From an uncultured Ruminococcus sp. (GTDB lineage: Bacteria > Bacillota > Clostridia > Oscillospirales > Ruminococcaceae), in assembly GCA_937902395.1 (NCBI GenBank), contig CALGTV010000102.1, forward strand, positions 31,284-95,283: a stretch of DNA of 64,000 bases. The letters are read 5' to 3'. Of the stretch, positions 16,915 to 26,900 are shown piece after piece. The position numbers were made by a program, and so were the translations under genes. The notes below the pieces were generated by a model that was not told the origin of the DNA, made no database searches, and saw only the letters and a list, made by a program, of their open reading frames with translations. The stretch's first letter is position 1; each line of letters opens with the position of its first letter.

Positions 16915-17559
16915 ATGTTTTATATTTGTAAATGGCTTGTATGGATAGCTATGAACATAGCATTCAGCGTAAAGCTGGAGGGCAAAGAAAATATTCCAAA
17001 GGATACAAATGTGATTTTCGCTTCAAATCACCGCACAAATGCGGATCCGCCCCTTGTAAGCTGCGGCATAAAGGGTAAGCACTCCTTTATGGCTAAGGAG
17101 GAACTGTTCAAAAACAAGATTTTCGGCTGGCTTATTAGAAATCTGGGTGCATTTCCCGTATCTCGCGGCAAAGGCGATACAGGAGTTCTTGACACAGCCG
17201 TTGAAAGACTTCAAAGCGGACAGAATCTTGTAATTTTCCCTGAAGGTACACGCTCCAAGGATGGTAAGGTGCACCGCGGACATTCAGGCGCGGCAGTAAT
17301 AGCAGTACGTGCAAATAAGCCCATAGTTCCAATAGGACTAATTTTCGGCGAAAAGCTGAAATTCCGTACAAAAATTACAATAAAGTACGGTGCGCCCATT
17401 GATCCTGCGGAATATGTGGAAATCTGCGATACACCAAATCCCAGACAGCTTGTAAAGCTGAAAAATCGCTATATGGCAGATATAAAGCTGCTTGTGGAGG
17501 GTGAGCCTGAGCCCGAAAAGCTTACTGATAACACCGAAAAGGAGCAGGCAGATGAATAA
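16915..17559 (+). CDS. plsC: 1-acyl-sn-glycerol-3-phosphate acyltransferase
   Basis: This is a 214-residue membrane-associated enzyme that acylates lysophosphatidic acid to phosphatidic acid in phospholipid synthesis. The catalytic HX4D motif appears as NHRTNADP (about residues 38-45), and the substrate motif as FPEGTRS (about 109-115). An N-terminal hydrophobic segment (about 3-20) anchors it. It starts two bases after cmk and overlaps the start of ispH by eight bases. The acidic C-terminal tail (PEPEKLTDNTEKEQADE) is not part of the catalytic domain. Confidence 0.94.
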   Translation: MFYICKWLVWIAMNIAFSVKLEGKENIPKDTNVIFASNHRTNADPPLVSCGIKGKHSFMAKEELFKNKIFGWLIRNLGAFPVSRGKGDTGVLDTAVERLQSGQNLVIFPEGTRSKDGKVHRGHSGAAVIAVRANKPIVPIGLIFGEKLKFRTKITIKYGAPIDPAEYVEICDTPNPRQLVKLKNRYMADIKLLVEGEPEPEKLTDNTEKEQADE

Positions 17560-19522
17560 AGTTACTGTGGCAAAATCAGCGGGTTTCTGTTTCGGGGTTG
17601 ACAGAGCCGTAAAAATGGTGTATAATGAATTGGAAAGCAACACGAAGGTGGCTACTCTTGGACCTATAATTCATAATCAGGACGTTGTGAACGATATGAA
17701 TGCAAAGGGCGCAAGAGTGGTAAATTCCGTTGACGAGCTTCTTCCCGATGAGACAGTTGTTATCCGTTCCCACGGTGTAGGACGAGATGTGTACGATAAA
17801 ATCAGGGAAAAAGGCTGTCGTATGCTCGACGCTACGTGTCCTTTTGTCGCGAAAATTCACAAGATAGTTGCGGAAAAATCAAAAGAGGGATACATGATTC
17901 TCATTGCAGGTGATGTAAATCATCCTGAGATACAGGGAATTATTGGTCATTGTGAACAAAAATACTGCGTTTTTAAGGATAATGTTGAGCTAAAACACGT
18001 TTTTGAAAAAAACGAGAATTTTTTGCAAAAAAAGCTTGCTTTTGTCGCACAAACAACGTATAATATAATAGAATGGGAAGAATGTTTAAAGGTGATTCCT
18101 AAAGATAATCCCGATATTGTTATATTCGATACAATATGCAGTGCTACAGATACGAGACAGTCAGATGCAGCTGAGCTTGCAAAAAGTTCTGACGTTATGC
18201 TCGTTGTGGGCGGTAAACACAGCTCAAACACCGTGAAACTCTACGAGGTGTGCAGCCGTTATTGTAAAACGTATCACATAGAAAATTCGGACGAGCTTTC
18301 ATCTTTGATGCTGCCCTGTGCCGGCAAAATCGGCATAACAGCCGGGGCATCCACGCCGGCATATATAATCGAGGAGGTACAAACAACCATGACAGAGAAT
18401 GTAAATCTCAATGCAATTGATGAGGAGATCGATTTTGCGGAAGCTCTCGATCAGTCTTTCAAGAAAATACATACAGGAGAGAAGGTAGAGGGTTACGTAG
18501 TTAGCGTTGATAACGCTGAGATTACTGTAGACCTCGGTACAAAGCACACAGGCTATGTTAAGCTTGAGGATCTTACTGATGATTCCACAAAGAAGCCTGA
18601 GGATATCGTTTCTGTTGGCGATAAGATTGAGCTTATCGTTATTAAGGTAAACGACAGCGAGGGTACTGTTGCTCTTTCCAAGAGAAAGGTTGACGAGCAG
18701 GCTGGCTATGACACTGTTGTTAAGGCTAAGGAAGAGGGCACTGTTCTTGAGGGTACTGTAAGCCGTATCGTAAACAAGGGCGTTACACTCAGCTATATGG
18801 GCGTAAGAATCTTTATTCCTGCTTCACAGACAGGTCTCCCCAGAGGAGCAGAGCTTGACCAGCTCAACAAGCAGAAGGTTCAGTTCAAGATTATCGAGGT
18901 AGACGAGGGCGGCAAGAAGAGAGCTGTTGGTTCTATCAAGGCTGTTGATTCCGCTAAGAAGGAAGAAGCAAAGGCTGCATTCTGGGCTGATGCTGAAATC
19001 GGCAAGACATACGTAGGTAAGGTTAAGTCCCTTACAAGCTTCGGCGCATTCGTTGATCTCGGCGGTATCGACGGTATGGTTCATATTTCTGAGCTCTCAT
19101 GGAAGCGCATCAAGCACCCCAGCGAAGTTGTATCTGTTGGTGATACTCTTGAAGTATACATCAAGGATCTCAACGCTGAGGAGAACAGAATTTCTCTCGG
19201 CTTCAAGAAGGCTGAGGACAATCCTTGGGAAATCTTCAAGTCACAGTACGCTATCGACGATGTTGTTAAGGCTACAATCGTTTCTACAACAAGCTTCGGT
19301 GCATTTGCACAGATTATTGACGGTGTAGACGGTCTTATCCACATTTCACAGCTTGCTGACAAGAAGGTTGAGAATGTTAAGGATATCGTTTCTGTTGGCG
19401 ATGTTGTTGATGTTAAGATTATCGATATCGACGACGAGTCCAAGAGAATCAGCATTTCTATGCGCGCTCTTCTTGAGGATGCAGACGACGCTGAAGACGA
19501 GGATTACGAGGACGAGGAATAA
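17552..19522 (+). CDS. ispH: IspH (HMB-PP reductase) fused to ribosomal protein S1
   Basis: The 656-residue fusion joins two functions. Residues 1-278 are 4-hydroxy-3-methylbut-2-enyl diphosphate reductase, the last step of the MEP isoprenoid pathway, with the three iron-sulfur cysteines visible at AGFCFG (Cys13), DATCPF (about 96) and CSATDT (about 195). Residues about 308-640 carry four S1 RNA-binding domains, for example TSFGAFVDLGGIDGMVHISEL. The start at 17552 was chosen because it begins MNKVTVAKSAGFCFG and has AGGAG upstream; the frame is open further upstream only through plsC. The fusion is known from Clostridia. The S1 half has much stronger highly-expressed codon bias than the IspH half, and has its own ribosome-binding site. 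Confidence 0.95.
   Translation: MNKVTVAKSAGFCFGVDRAVKMVYNELESNTKVATLGPIIHNQDVVNDMNAKGARVVNSVDELLPDETVVIRSHGVGRDVYDKIREKGCRMLDATCPFVAKIHKIVAEKSKEGYMILIAGDVNHPEIQGIIGHCEQKYCVFKDNVELKHVFEKNENFLQKKLAFVAQTTYNIIEWEECLKVIPKDNPDIVIFDTICSATDTRQSDAAELAKSSDVMLVVGGKHSSNTVKLYEVCSRYCKTYHIENSDELSSLMLPCAGKIGITAGASTPAYIIEEVQTTMTENVNLNAIDEEIDFAEALDQSFKKIHTGEKVEGYVVSVDNAEITVDLGTKHTGYVKLEDLTDDSTKKPEDIVSVGDKIELIVIKVNDSEGTVALSKRKVDEQAGYDTVVKAKEEGTVLEGTVSRIVNKGVTLSYMGVRIFIPASQTGLPRGAELDQLNKQKVQFKIIEVDEGGKKRAVGSIKAVDSAKKEEAKAAFWADAEIGKTYVGKVKSLTSFGAFVDLGGIDGMVHISELSWKRIKHPSEVVSVGDTLEVYIKDLNAEENRISLGFKKAEDNPWEIFKSQYAIDDVVKATIVSTTSFGAFAQIIDGVDGLIHISQLADKKVENVKDIVSVGDVVDVKIIDIDDESKRISISMRALLEDADDAEDEDYEDEE
18371..18391 (+). 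promoter_or_regulatory. internal ribosome-binding site and start for a free S1 protein
   Basis: GAGGAGGT (18371-18378) precedes an in-frame ATG at 18389 by ten bases, exactly between the IspH and S1 parts. Initiation here would give a separate 377-residue S1 protein. Confidence 0.6.
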
Positions 19523-19540
19523 TCCCGTAAATTGAGATTT

Positions 19541-19573
19541 AAAAGGCTGTACCGTAAGGTATGGCCTTTTTTG
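19541..19573 (+). terminator. Rho-independent terminator after ispH-rpsA
   Basis: AAGGCTGTACC pairs with GGTATGGCCTT around GTAA, and a run of T follows. Confidence 0.9.
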
Positions 19574-19589
19574 TAAAGGTGGCGATTAT

Positions 19590-20510
19590 ATGAAAGATGA
19601 ATATTGCGGATACGATACAGAAGATATTCATAGCGAACAGGAATTGGACGAGGTTATGTGCGAAGTCTGCGGAACCATACAGCCTGCGACTAATAAATTC
19701 TGTACTCACTGCGGCGAGGACTTTAAAAAGGGAATAATAAAAGATAAGAATAAAGTCAACGGAAAAAATTCAAATAATCTTTTGGTATTTATTATACTGG
19801 TCATTATTATTACGGTAATTATGGTGATTTTCTCTGTTTTGCACAATATATTAGACGAAAATGAGAGAAGAAATAAAGAGCAAATTTCTATAGAAATCCC
19901 CGAAATCAGTATGCCTGAGATAAGTATTCCCGATATTGAGATACCTGATATAGAGATACCTGAAATTGAAGTACCTGAAATTGATTTTTCTGAAAATCCT
20001 GTGGAAGATGATGAAAACGTGGGAGTGTACCCAAGAGGAGAATACGTTGTAGGCGAGGATATTCCTGCCGGAGAATATCTTCTTTACTCCGATGATTTAG
20101 GCAGTAATGTGCCTGAGGGGTTCGATGAGGCTTATGCTTCACTTTCGGATGATGAAGAAGAAATTTTCGGTTCGTGGTTTGAATATTCCCGTTATGCAAA
20201 ACTTGAGGACGGACAATATCTTGATTTAGCGTGGTGCAGTGCCTATGATACTTCAATGCATACAATAGAGAATAATCCCTTTGAACATTCGGGTATGTTT
20301 AAAGTAGGAGTTGATGTCGAAGCCGGCACTTATAAGGTTAAAACCATTGATGATAGTGACATGTATTTCTATTATGTACATGACAGTCTTGAAGATTTCG
20401 ACGATGACGCAATGTATGAATTCTTCCGTGAGAATTACACAGAAGAAAAAATAGTTACTCTTGAGGACGGGCAGTATCTTGAACTGTTTCATTGCGTACT
20501 CGAAAAATAA
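19590..20510 (+). CDS. zinc-ribbon, membrane-anchored protein with a PEI/PDI repeat stalk
   Basis: This is a 306-residue protein. A zinc ribbon (CEVCG and CTHCG, about residues 25-44) lies on the cytoplasmic side. One transmembrane helix follows (about 66-86: LLVFIILVIIITVIMVIF). A stalk of about nine five-residue repeats of the form [PE]-[ED]-I-x-[IMV] comes next (about 103-138). The outer part has two related modules, each with the pattern VGxDxxAGxY (GEDIPAGEYLL and GVDVEAGTYKV) and ending in LEDGQYL. Such modules occur in Firmicutes surface proteins of unknown function. It follows a terminator, so it likely has its own promoter, which I do not see clearly. Confidence 0.75.
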   Translation: MKDEYCGYDTEDIHSEQELDEVMCEVCGTIQPATNKFCTHCGEDFKKGIIKDKNKVNGKNSNNLLVFIILVIIITVIMVIFSVLHNILDENERRNKEQISIEIPEISMPEISIPDIEIPDIEIPEIEVPEIDFSENPVEDDENVGVYPRGEYVVGEDIPAGEYLLYSDDLGSNVPEGFDEAYASLSDDEEEIFGSWFEYSRYAKLEDGQYLDLAWCSAYDTSMHTIENNPFEHSGMFKVGVDVEAGTYKVKTIDDSDMYFYYVHDSLEDFDDDAMYEFFRENYTEEKIVTLEDGQYLELFHCVLEK

Positions 20511-20518
20511 GGCTGAGA

Positions 20519-20611
20519 ATGTGTCTGTATTGTGGAAATACTGAAAATGTCGTTCGGACAGCGAAAGATTACTATACAGAGAAATATAGCAGGGTGATTG
20601 AATATGATTAA
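20519..20611 (+). CDS. possible 30-residue zinc-binding micropeptide
   Basis: A short frame MCLYCGNTENVVRTAKDYY and following residues fills the gap between two genes. It has a CxxC pair typical of a zinc ribbon and only a weak AAGG site upstream. Its stop overlaps the ATG at 20604 (ATGATTAA), which would couple translation. It may be chance. Confidence 0.3.
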   Translation: MCLYCGNTENVVRTAKDYYTEKYSRVIEYD

Positions 20612-21014
20612 AATTGTCAGACAGGATAAAAGGTCGGTTTATATGACTTTTGACAGAGTTGGAAATGATAAATTAATATCCGCTTTTGAAGCTGTTCTGA
20701 ATGGGCAGTCACAAGAATTAGATATTTCATTTGATTTATCTGTTATAAATATGAAAAAGGATAATTTACAGTTAAAATCAGTTACAATAATAATTGACAA
20801 CAGTATAAAAAGCTCTGTGTTTTATAAATCAGATGACGGAATTATATGGGCGATAGACGAAGAAGATGCTGATTATGCGTTGTTTGCATTTACTGATTGC
20901 AAAGAAAATGAGTGCTTTTTTCCTGCCGAATTTATCAGACTGCAAATGGCTAAAAATAAAAATGTTGACGATATGTACTGCGAGTTGGTTGATTCTGCTT
21001 CTGATGCGGAATAA
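20604..21014 (+). CDS. hypothetical protein, 136 residues
   Basis: This soluble acidic protein has no signal peptide or membrane segment and I do not recognise it. Features visible are an N-terminal beta-rich stretch (MIKIVRQDKRSVYMTFDRVG), a central IIIDNSIKSSVFYK, and a conserved-looking WAIDEEDADYALFAF. The start is the ATG at 20604, with AGGGTG seven bases upstream; the longer TTG start at 20598 has no site. It lies between the zinc-ribbon protein and the first cellulase, and its base use is more AT-rich than that of its neighbours. Confidence 0.7.
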   Translation: MIKIVRQDKRSVYMTFDRVGNDKLISAFEAVLNGQSQELDISFDLSVINMKKDNLQLKSVTIIIDNSIKSSVFYKSDDGIIWAIDEEDADYALFAFTDCKENECFFPAEFIRLQMAKNKNVDDMYCELVDSASDAE

Positions 21015-21120
21015 TACCAATGAAAAAATATCAATAGCTTTCTGAATGATGATTTTTCTGTGCAAATTGCTGAAAATAAAATCTTTGTATTGTTAAAACA
21101 GCTTAAAAACGCCTTAAACC

Positions 21121-21149
21121 TTGACAAAAGTTCGAAAATGGTGTATATT
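21121..21149 (+). promoter_or_regulatory. SigA promoter of the first GH9 cellulase
   Basis: TTGACA (21121-21126) and TATATT (21144-21149) have a 17-base spacer. The GAGGGG ribosome-binding site follows at about 21190. Confidence 0.85.
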
Positions 21150-21205
21150 TAATGTGTAATGGTATGCTGGAAAGTATATCAAAAAAACGAGAGGGGTAGT
21201 TAATA

Positions 21206-23617
21206 ATGAATTTTAAGAAAATCACAGCGGCTCTTTCTGCTATGGCAGTTTCCGCAGGTATGCTGTCAGCGCTTCCGTTGGCGCAGTCCTCGGCGGCAGT
21301 TGATGTCAACTATGCAGAAGCACTCCAGAAATCCTTGTTCTTCTACGAGGTACAGCAGTCAGGTATTCTTCCTGAGTGGAACTGTGTTCCGTGGAGAGCA
21401 GACTCAATGATTAACGAGGAGGGTGTTGAAACTGACATCATCCCCGGCGGTTGGTTCGATGCAGGTGACCACTTCAAGTTCACTTTGACAAATGCATATT
21501 CCGCATCTGTTCTTGCTTGGGGCTATATCCAGTACAAGGACGCTGTAGATAAGGCAGGTCTTGGCGAAATGTACCGCAACAACGTACAGTGGGGACTTGA
21601 CTATGTTATGCAGGCAGACAGAGACGGCAAGGTTATCGGTACAATCGGTGACTTCACAGGCGGCTCTACCGACCATAACATCTGGTGCAGTGCTGAGGTA
21701 TATCTCAGAAAGCATCACCTCAATAACGGCGATTGGGAGCGTCCTTACGACGAAATTGCTGACTCCTGTACAATTGCACTCTGCGCAGCTGCTCTTGCAC
21801 AGGGATATATTATCTTCAAGGACGACCAGCCCGATAAGGCTGCTGCTTATCTTGCACAGGCTGAAAAATATTTCAAGACAGCTGATTCGATCAGAGATAA
21901 CGAAAACGGTGCTATGGGCAGTATGTACAAGCCAAGTTCATGGGTAGACGATTGTATGTATGCTGCAAACTGGCTCTATATGGCTACAGGCGACAAGAGC
22001 TATCTTGATAAGATTGAATCCGATTATATCCCTCAGTTCCCAACTGAGAGCCAGTCTACAGACTGGAAGTATACATGGGGCTTCTGCTGGGATGATACAA
22101 CACAGGCTGCTGCTCTCCTTTATGCTATGAATACGGGCAAGCAGGAGTGGATTGACCACATCGCTCACCACCTTGATTACTGGGATGAGGGATACGGCGG
22201 AAAGAGAGTAACATATACTCCCGACGGACTTGCTTGGCTTATGAACTGGGGCGCAAACCGTCACTCTGCAAATACTGTATGGATTGCGAAGCTTGCAGCT
22301 GATACTATTTTCAAGGATAATGCCGCACTTGCTGATAAGTACAATAACTGGGCACAGGGTCAGCTTGACTATATGTTCGGTGATAACGACCTTGGTCTTT
22401 GCTATGTTCTCGGTATGGGTGACAAGAATCCTACAGCTATCCACCACAGAACAACATCAGGTGTTCACGATGACCACTGGAATGATCTTGGTCAGGAGGG
22501 AAGCAATGAGGGCTGGCAGACAGAGTATGCTCATACTCTTTACGGTGCTCTTGTAGGAGGACCTAACAGCTCAGGCGAGTACACAAACAGCGTTGCTCAG
22601 TATGAGTATTCAGAAGTTGCTATCGACTATAACGCAGGCTTTACAGCTGCAATGTGCGCTATGGTTGCTGATAAGGGCGGCGAAAAGCTTGCAAACTTCC
22701 CACCTGTTGAAACTCCTAAGTGGGACGAGTGGAAAGTTGGTGCAGTTCTTAATGGAAGCGGCGACAGCTACACTGAAATCAAGGCTTGGGCTATGAACCA
22801 CACAGCATGGCCTGCAAGAGTTCAGAAAGATATCTCCTACCGCTACTATTTCGACGTTTCTGAGCTCCTCGAAGCAGGATATTCTGTTGATATAGTTAAT
22901 GTTGAGGGTAAGGCTCAGCAGTATAAGGAGGGCGAACAGGGATACGGTACTGTTTCAGGTCCTTATAAGTACGAGGGCGATCCCACAGGCAACACATATT
23001 ACGCAGAGGTTAAGTTCGAGGACGGCAGAGCTATTCAGCCTACAGGACAGAGCGAGCACAGAGATGAAGTTCAGTTCAGAGTTTCAATTCCTGACGCTAT
23101 TGACGGTACTCCTACAAAGGGTGCATGGGATCCTGCAAATGACTGGTCATTCGAGGGTGTAACAGCTACAGACAGCCTTAAAGACCCTGCTTCTTATAAT
23201 AAGCATATTCCTATGTATGTAAATGGTGCGCTTGTATGGGGTGAAGAACCCGACGGCACAAAGGCTGTTCCCGGTGCTGATATTGGCGCTACTGAGCCTC
23301 CTGTTGTTACTCCGACAGAACCTATTGTAAAGCCTACAGATCCTGTGGTTGACCCAACAGATAAGCCTGATGAGCCTACAGAGCCTGTTGGTGATGTTCT
23401 TTACGGTGATGCAAACTGCGACGGTAAGGTTACAGTTGCCGATTCTACAGCGATTTTACAGGCTCTTGGAAATGCCGATAAATATGGACTTTCCGAAGAG
23501 GGTTCTGTAAATGCTGATGTAAATGGTGTTGCAGGAATTACAGCTGATGACGCTATTACAATTCTCAAAGTGGATGCTAAACTTATAGATATAAAGGATC
23601 TTCCACTTTCAAAATAA
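21206..23617 (+). CDS. GH9-CBM3c endoglucanase with type I dockerin
   Basis: This is an 803-residue secreted cellulase. A signal peptide of about 31 residues is followed by a GH9 catalytic domain (about 33-490). The domain shows the catalytic aspartates in WFDAGDHF (residues 83-90), the HHRTTSGV substrate motif and the catalytic Glu in YSEVAIDYNAGF. A CBM3c-like module follows (about 500-670: YTEIKAWAMNHTAWPARV onward), an arrangement associated with processive endoglucanases. A TP-rich linker leads to a dockerin (about 735-795) with two calcium loops: DANCDGKVTVAD, and a degenerate second DVNGVAGITADD. The enzyme would dock to a cohesin scaffold, which is not encoded here. Codon use indicates high expression. 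Confidence 0.95.
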   Translation: MNFKKITAALSAMAVSAGMLSALPLAQSSAAVDVNYAEALQKSLFFYEVQQSGILPEWNCVPWRADSMINEEGVETDIIPGGWFDAGDHFKFTLTNAYSASVLAWGYIQYKDAVDKAGLGEMYRNNVQWGLDYVMQADRDGKVIGTIGDFTGGSTDHNIWCSAEVYLRKHHLNNGDWERPYDEIADSCTIALCAAALAQGYIIFKDDQPDKAAAYLAQAEKYFKTADSIRDNENGAMGSMYKPSSWVDDCMYAANWLYMATGDKSYLDKIESDYIPQFPTESQSTDWKYTWGFCWDDTTQAAALLYAMNTGKQEWIDHIAHHLDYWDEGYGGKRVTYTPDGLAWLMNWGANRHSANTVWIAKLAADTIFKDNAALADKYNNWAQGQLDYMFGDNDLGLCYVLGMGDKNPTAIHHRTTSGVHDDHWNDLGQEGSNEGWQTEYAHTLYGALVGGPNSSGEYTNSVAQYEYSEVAIDYNAGFTAAMCAMVADKGGEKLANFPPVETPKWDEWKVGAVLNGSGDSYTEIKAWAMNHTAWPARVQKDISYRYYFDVSELLEAGYSVDIVNVEGKAQQYKEGEQGYGTVSGPYKYEGDPTGNTYYAEVKFEDGRAIQPTGQSEHRDEVQFRVSIPDAIDGTPTKGAWDPANDWSFEGVTATDSLKDPASYNKHIPMYVNGALVWGEEPDGTKAVPGADIGATEPPVVTPTEPIVKPTDPVVDPTDKPDEPTEPVGDVLYGDANCDGKVTVADSTAILQALGNADKYGLSEEGSVNADVNGVAGITADDAITILKVDAKLIDIKDLPLSK

Positions 23618-23636
23618 CTTATTCATAATTAAGACA

Positions 23637-23666
23637 CAAAGAGAGCCTGTGCTCTCTTTGTTTTTT
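23637..23666 (+). terminator. Rho-independent terminator after the first GH9 gene
   Basis: CAAAGAGAGC pairs perfectly with GCTCTCTTTG around CTGT, and TTTTTT follows. Confidence 0.95.
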
Positions 23667-23738
23667 GCTATCAATTGTAAAAAATACACAAAAAATAGGG
23701 GGCGATATTATAGAAATAAACGAAATTTCAAAAAGCTA

Positions 23739-23767
23739 TTTACTTTTTTGAAGAGATATACTATAAT
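23739..23767 (+). promoter_or_regulatory. SigA promoter of the second GH9 gene
   Basis: TTTACT (23739-23744) and TATAAT (23762-23767) have a 17-base spacer. The start would be near 23774. Confidence 0.82.
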
Positions 23768-23773
23768 TAGGAT

Positions 23774-23906
23774 AACGGGTAGGGACAGGTGCAAGTTATA
23801 TCCATGCGGATTAACTGTCCTCGTTGAATCATACTTATAATCGCAGTGTATGCACTGATACTGCGTTATAGAAAAATATTTTTAATTCTTTTGGGAGGGT
23901 ATAAAA
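23774..23906 (+). promoter_or_regulatory. 133-base structured leader of the second GH9 gene
   Basis: GGACAG pairs with CTGTCC across about 25 bases in the first half, and CGCAGT pairs with ACTGCG in the second half. GGGAGG precedes the ATG. Such stems can stabilise an abundant mRNA; no known riboswitch is recognised. Confidence 0.5.
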
Positions 23907-26900
23907 ATGCACAAGAAAATTAAAAGCGCAATCGTTGCAAGCCTTATGGCTGCTACTATGATTGCACCAACAGTTGCTAATGTTGCAACAATGAGTGCTT
24001 CTGCTGGTCAGGTTCTCGGTGAGACATCATTTGACTACAAGGCACTTCCTTGGCACACTTGCGAAACAAGCCCCGCTAAGCAGGACTTCGCAATCGAGGA
24101 CGGAGCTTTCCACATCAAAGTTGACGTTGCTCAGGGTGGCGCTAAAGAGAAGTGGGATCTTCAGTTCAGACACAGAAATCTTAACTTCAAGGCAGGTCAT
24201 ACATACAAGGTAAGCTTCAAAGCTAAGTCTAATAGAGCAGGTATGCAGCTTTGCTCAAAGATCGGTAACATCAAGGGTGATGAAGAGTATTTCTCTCTTT
24301 ATGGTACTGAAATGACAATGGGCTACCATATGGGCGGCCAGTGGGGTAAGGCAGCAACTCTGTCTACTTCCTACCAGACTTTTGAGGGTACATTTACACC
24401 TACCAAGGATCTCGAAGGCGTAGAGTGGGCATTCCACTATGCTAAGGGTACTCAGTATGAAGGTAACGCTAAGGACGGCGATGAGCTCTGGTTCGACGAT
24501 ATGTCAATCATTTGTACAACATGTCCCGATGAATATGCACCTGATACATGTAACGCAGATCCTTCTAACTCCTACGGTGCTGTAAACCGTGATTATGCTT
24601 CCAAGCAGAATCCCGACATCCTTATGGACGGCGATACAATTCTTAACTATATCTCTGTAAACCAGATTGGTTACTATTCTAACCTCAAGAAGGTTGCTAC
24701 ATTCTCTGATAACAATGGTGATATTCTTTACGGTTCATCCAAGCTCGATCTGAGCAGCAATACATATGATTTCGAGCTCGTTGATTCTGCATCCGGTAAG
24801 GTTGTTTACACAGGTACATCAGAGCCTAAGCAGTACGATGCTGATTCTGACGATAACGTTTGCAAGCTCGATTTCTCCGAGTACACAACTCCCGGTAGAT
24901 ACTTCCTTCGTATCGCAGGTGAGAAGTGGAGATCTTTCGACTTCAACATCGGCGACAACATCTACTACGATGAGAGCCACAACATGCTCACAAACGCTAT
25001 GAACTACTTCTATCAGAACCGTTCCGGTATTGATATTGAAGGTTCATACATCACATCAGGTGATACATCTACACTCGCTCATAAGGGCGGTCATAAGACA
25101 GATACAGCTGCAGTTCAGAAAGTCTGGATGAATGAGTACTCAAGCAGGGAAGAGGCTACAGGTACATATGCGTCATCCAAGATTACTGCTAACGGCGGTT
25201 GGTACGATGCCGGTGACCACGGTAAGTACGTTGTAAACGGCGGTATCTCTATCTGGACACTCCAGAACATGTATGAGAGATCTGCTCTTTATGGTAAGGA
25301 TAAGAAGAAGTTTGCTGATAACTCAGGCGTTGTTGTTATTCCTGAGGCTGGAAACAAGATTCCTGACGTTCTTGACGAAGCTGCTGTAGAGCTTGACTGG
25401 ATCGCAGACATGAAGGTTGAAGATTCTGAGCCTACATGGGGCAAGGTTGCTGGTGGTCTCTACTACCACAAGCTCCACGACCACAAGTGGACAGGACTTG
25501 CTACAAGACCTTACGACTACGAGACAGAGTGGGAGACAACACGTATCGTTAAGCCTCCTACGTTCGCTGCTACACTGAACTACGCTGCTTGTGCTGCTCA
25601 GGCTGCAAGACTTTGGGCTGATTATGACGCTGATAAGGCTGCAACATACCTTGAGTCAGCTAAGGAAGCTTTCGCTGCTTACGAAGAGCACTGGTATGCA
25701 TATGATTCTACAGAAACTCAGCATCCTACACTTAAATGTGAGTGTCCTAAGGAAGAAATCAGAGAGGATTCACTCTATGCTCCTATGTGGCAGGCAAAGG
25801 GCGGCGGACCTTACGGTGATAACAACGTTCTTGATGACGCTTACTGGGCAGCTTGTGAAATCTTCATTTCTGCTTCAAGAATGGGCGATGCAGACGCTGC
25901 AACATTCAAGAAGGTTATTGATGAGTCCGATTACGCTTACAAGGTAGAGACAAGAATGGTTGGTGGTGAGAACAAGGACGGTTCATTCACATCATTCAAC
26001 TGGGGTAATACAGCTTCTGCTGGTTCACTCGCACTCGCTCTCCACAGCGATCTCCTTTCTGATAGTGAAGTTTCTACACTTAAGTCTTCTATCCTCACGG
26101 CTGCTGATACATACATTGATATGGAAGACAGCCAGGGTTATGGAATTCCTTACACATATGACGGACCTGGATACAACGATCCTAACAACCTCAAGCCTGA
26201 GATTATCATCAAGGGTTATGAGTGGGGTTCAAACTCCATGGTTATCAATAACTGTATCGTAATGGCTTACGCTTACGATATTACAGACGATATCAAGTAC
26301 ATGAATGGTGTATCTACAGCTCTTGACTACCTCTTCGGTAACAACCCGCTGTCATTCTCATTCGTAACCGGTTACGGTTCATACAAGGAAAAGAATCCTC
26401 ACCACAGATATTGGTCTTACGAGCTTGATAAGACTCTGCCTCTTGCTCCTGACGGAGTTCTCTCAGGCGGTCCTAACGCAGGTCTCCAGGATCCATACGT
26501 TCGTGCTCTCGGATTCGTTCCCGGTAAGGAGGGCAACCCCTCACAGAGATGTTTCGTTGACTCTATCGAAGCTTGGTCTACAAACGAGGTAACAATCAAC
26601 TGGAACTCACCTCTTGCTTGGATTGCTTCCTTCATGCAGGATGAGGCTCACCTTGCTGACGCTACAGCTGGCACACCTAACATTCCTATGGGTGAAGGCG
26701 CTGGTACTCCTGATGTTGGTGGTCCTGGTGAGTATGATAAGACAGAACCTCCAACAGGTGATGTTCTCTGGGGTGACGCTAACTGTGACGGCAAGGTAAC
26801 AATTGCTGACTCTACAGCTATCCTCCAGGCTCTTGGTAACCCTGATAAGTACGGTCTTACAGCTCAGGGTCAGATCAACGGTGACGTTATCGATAATGGT

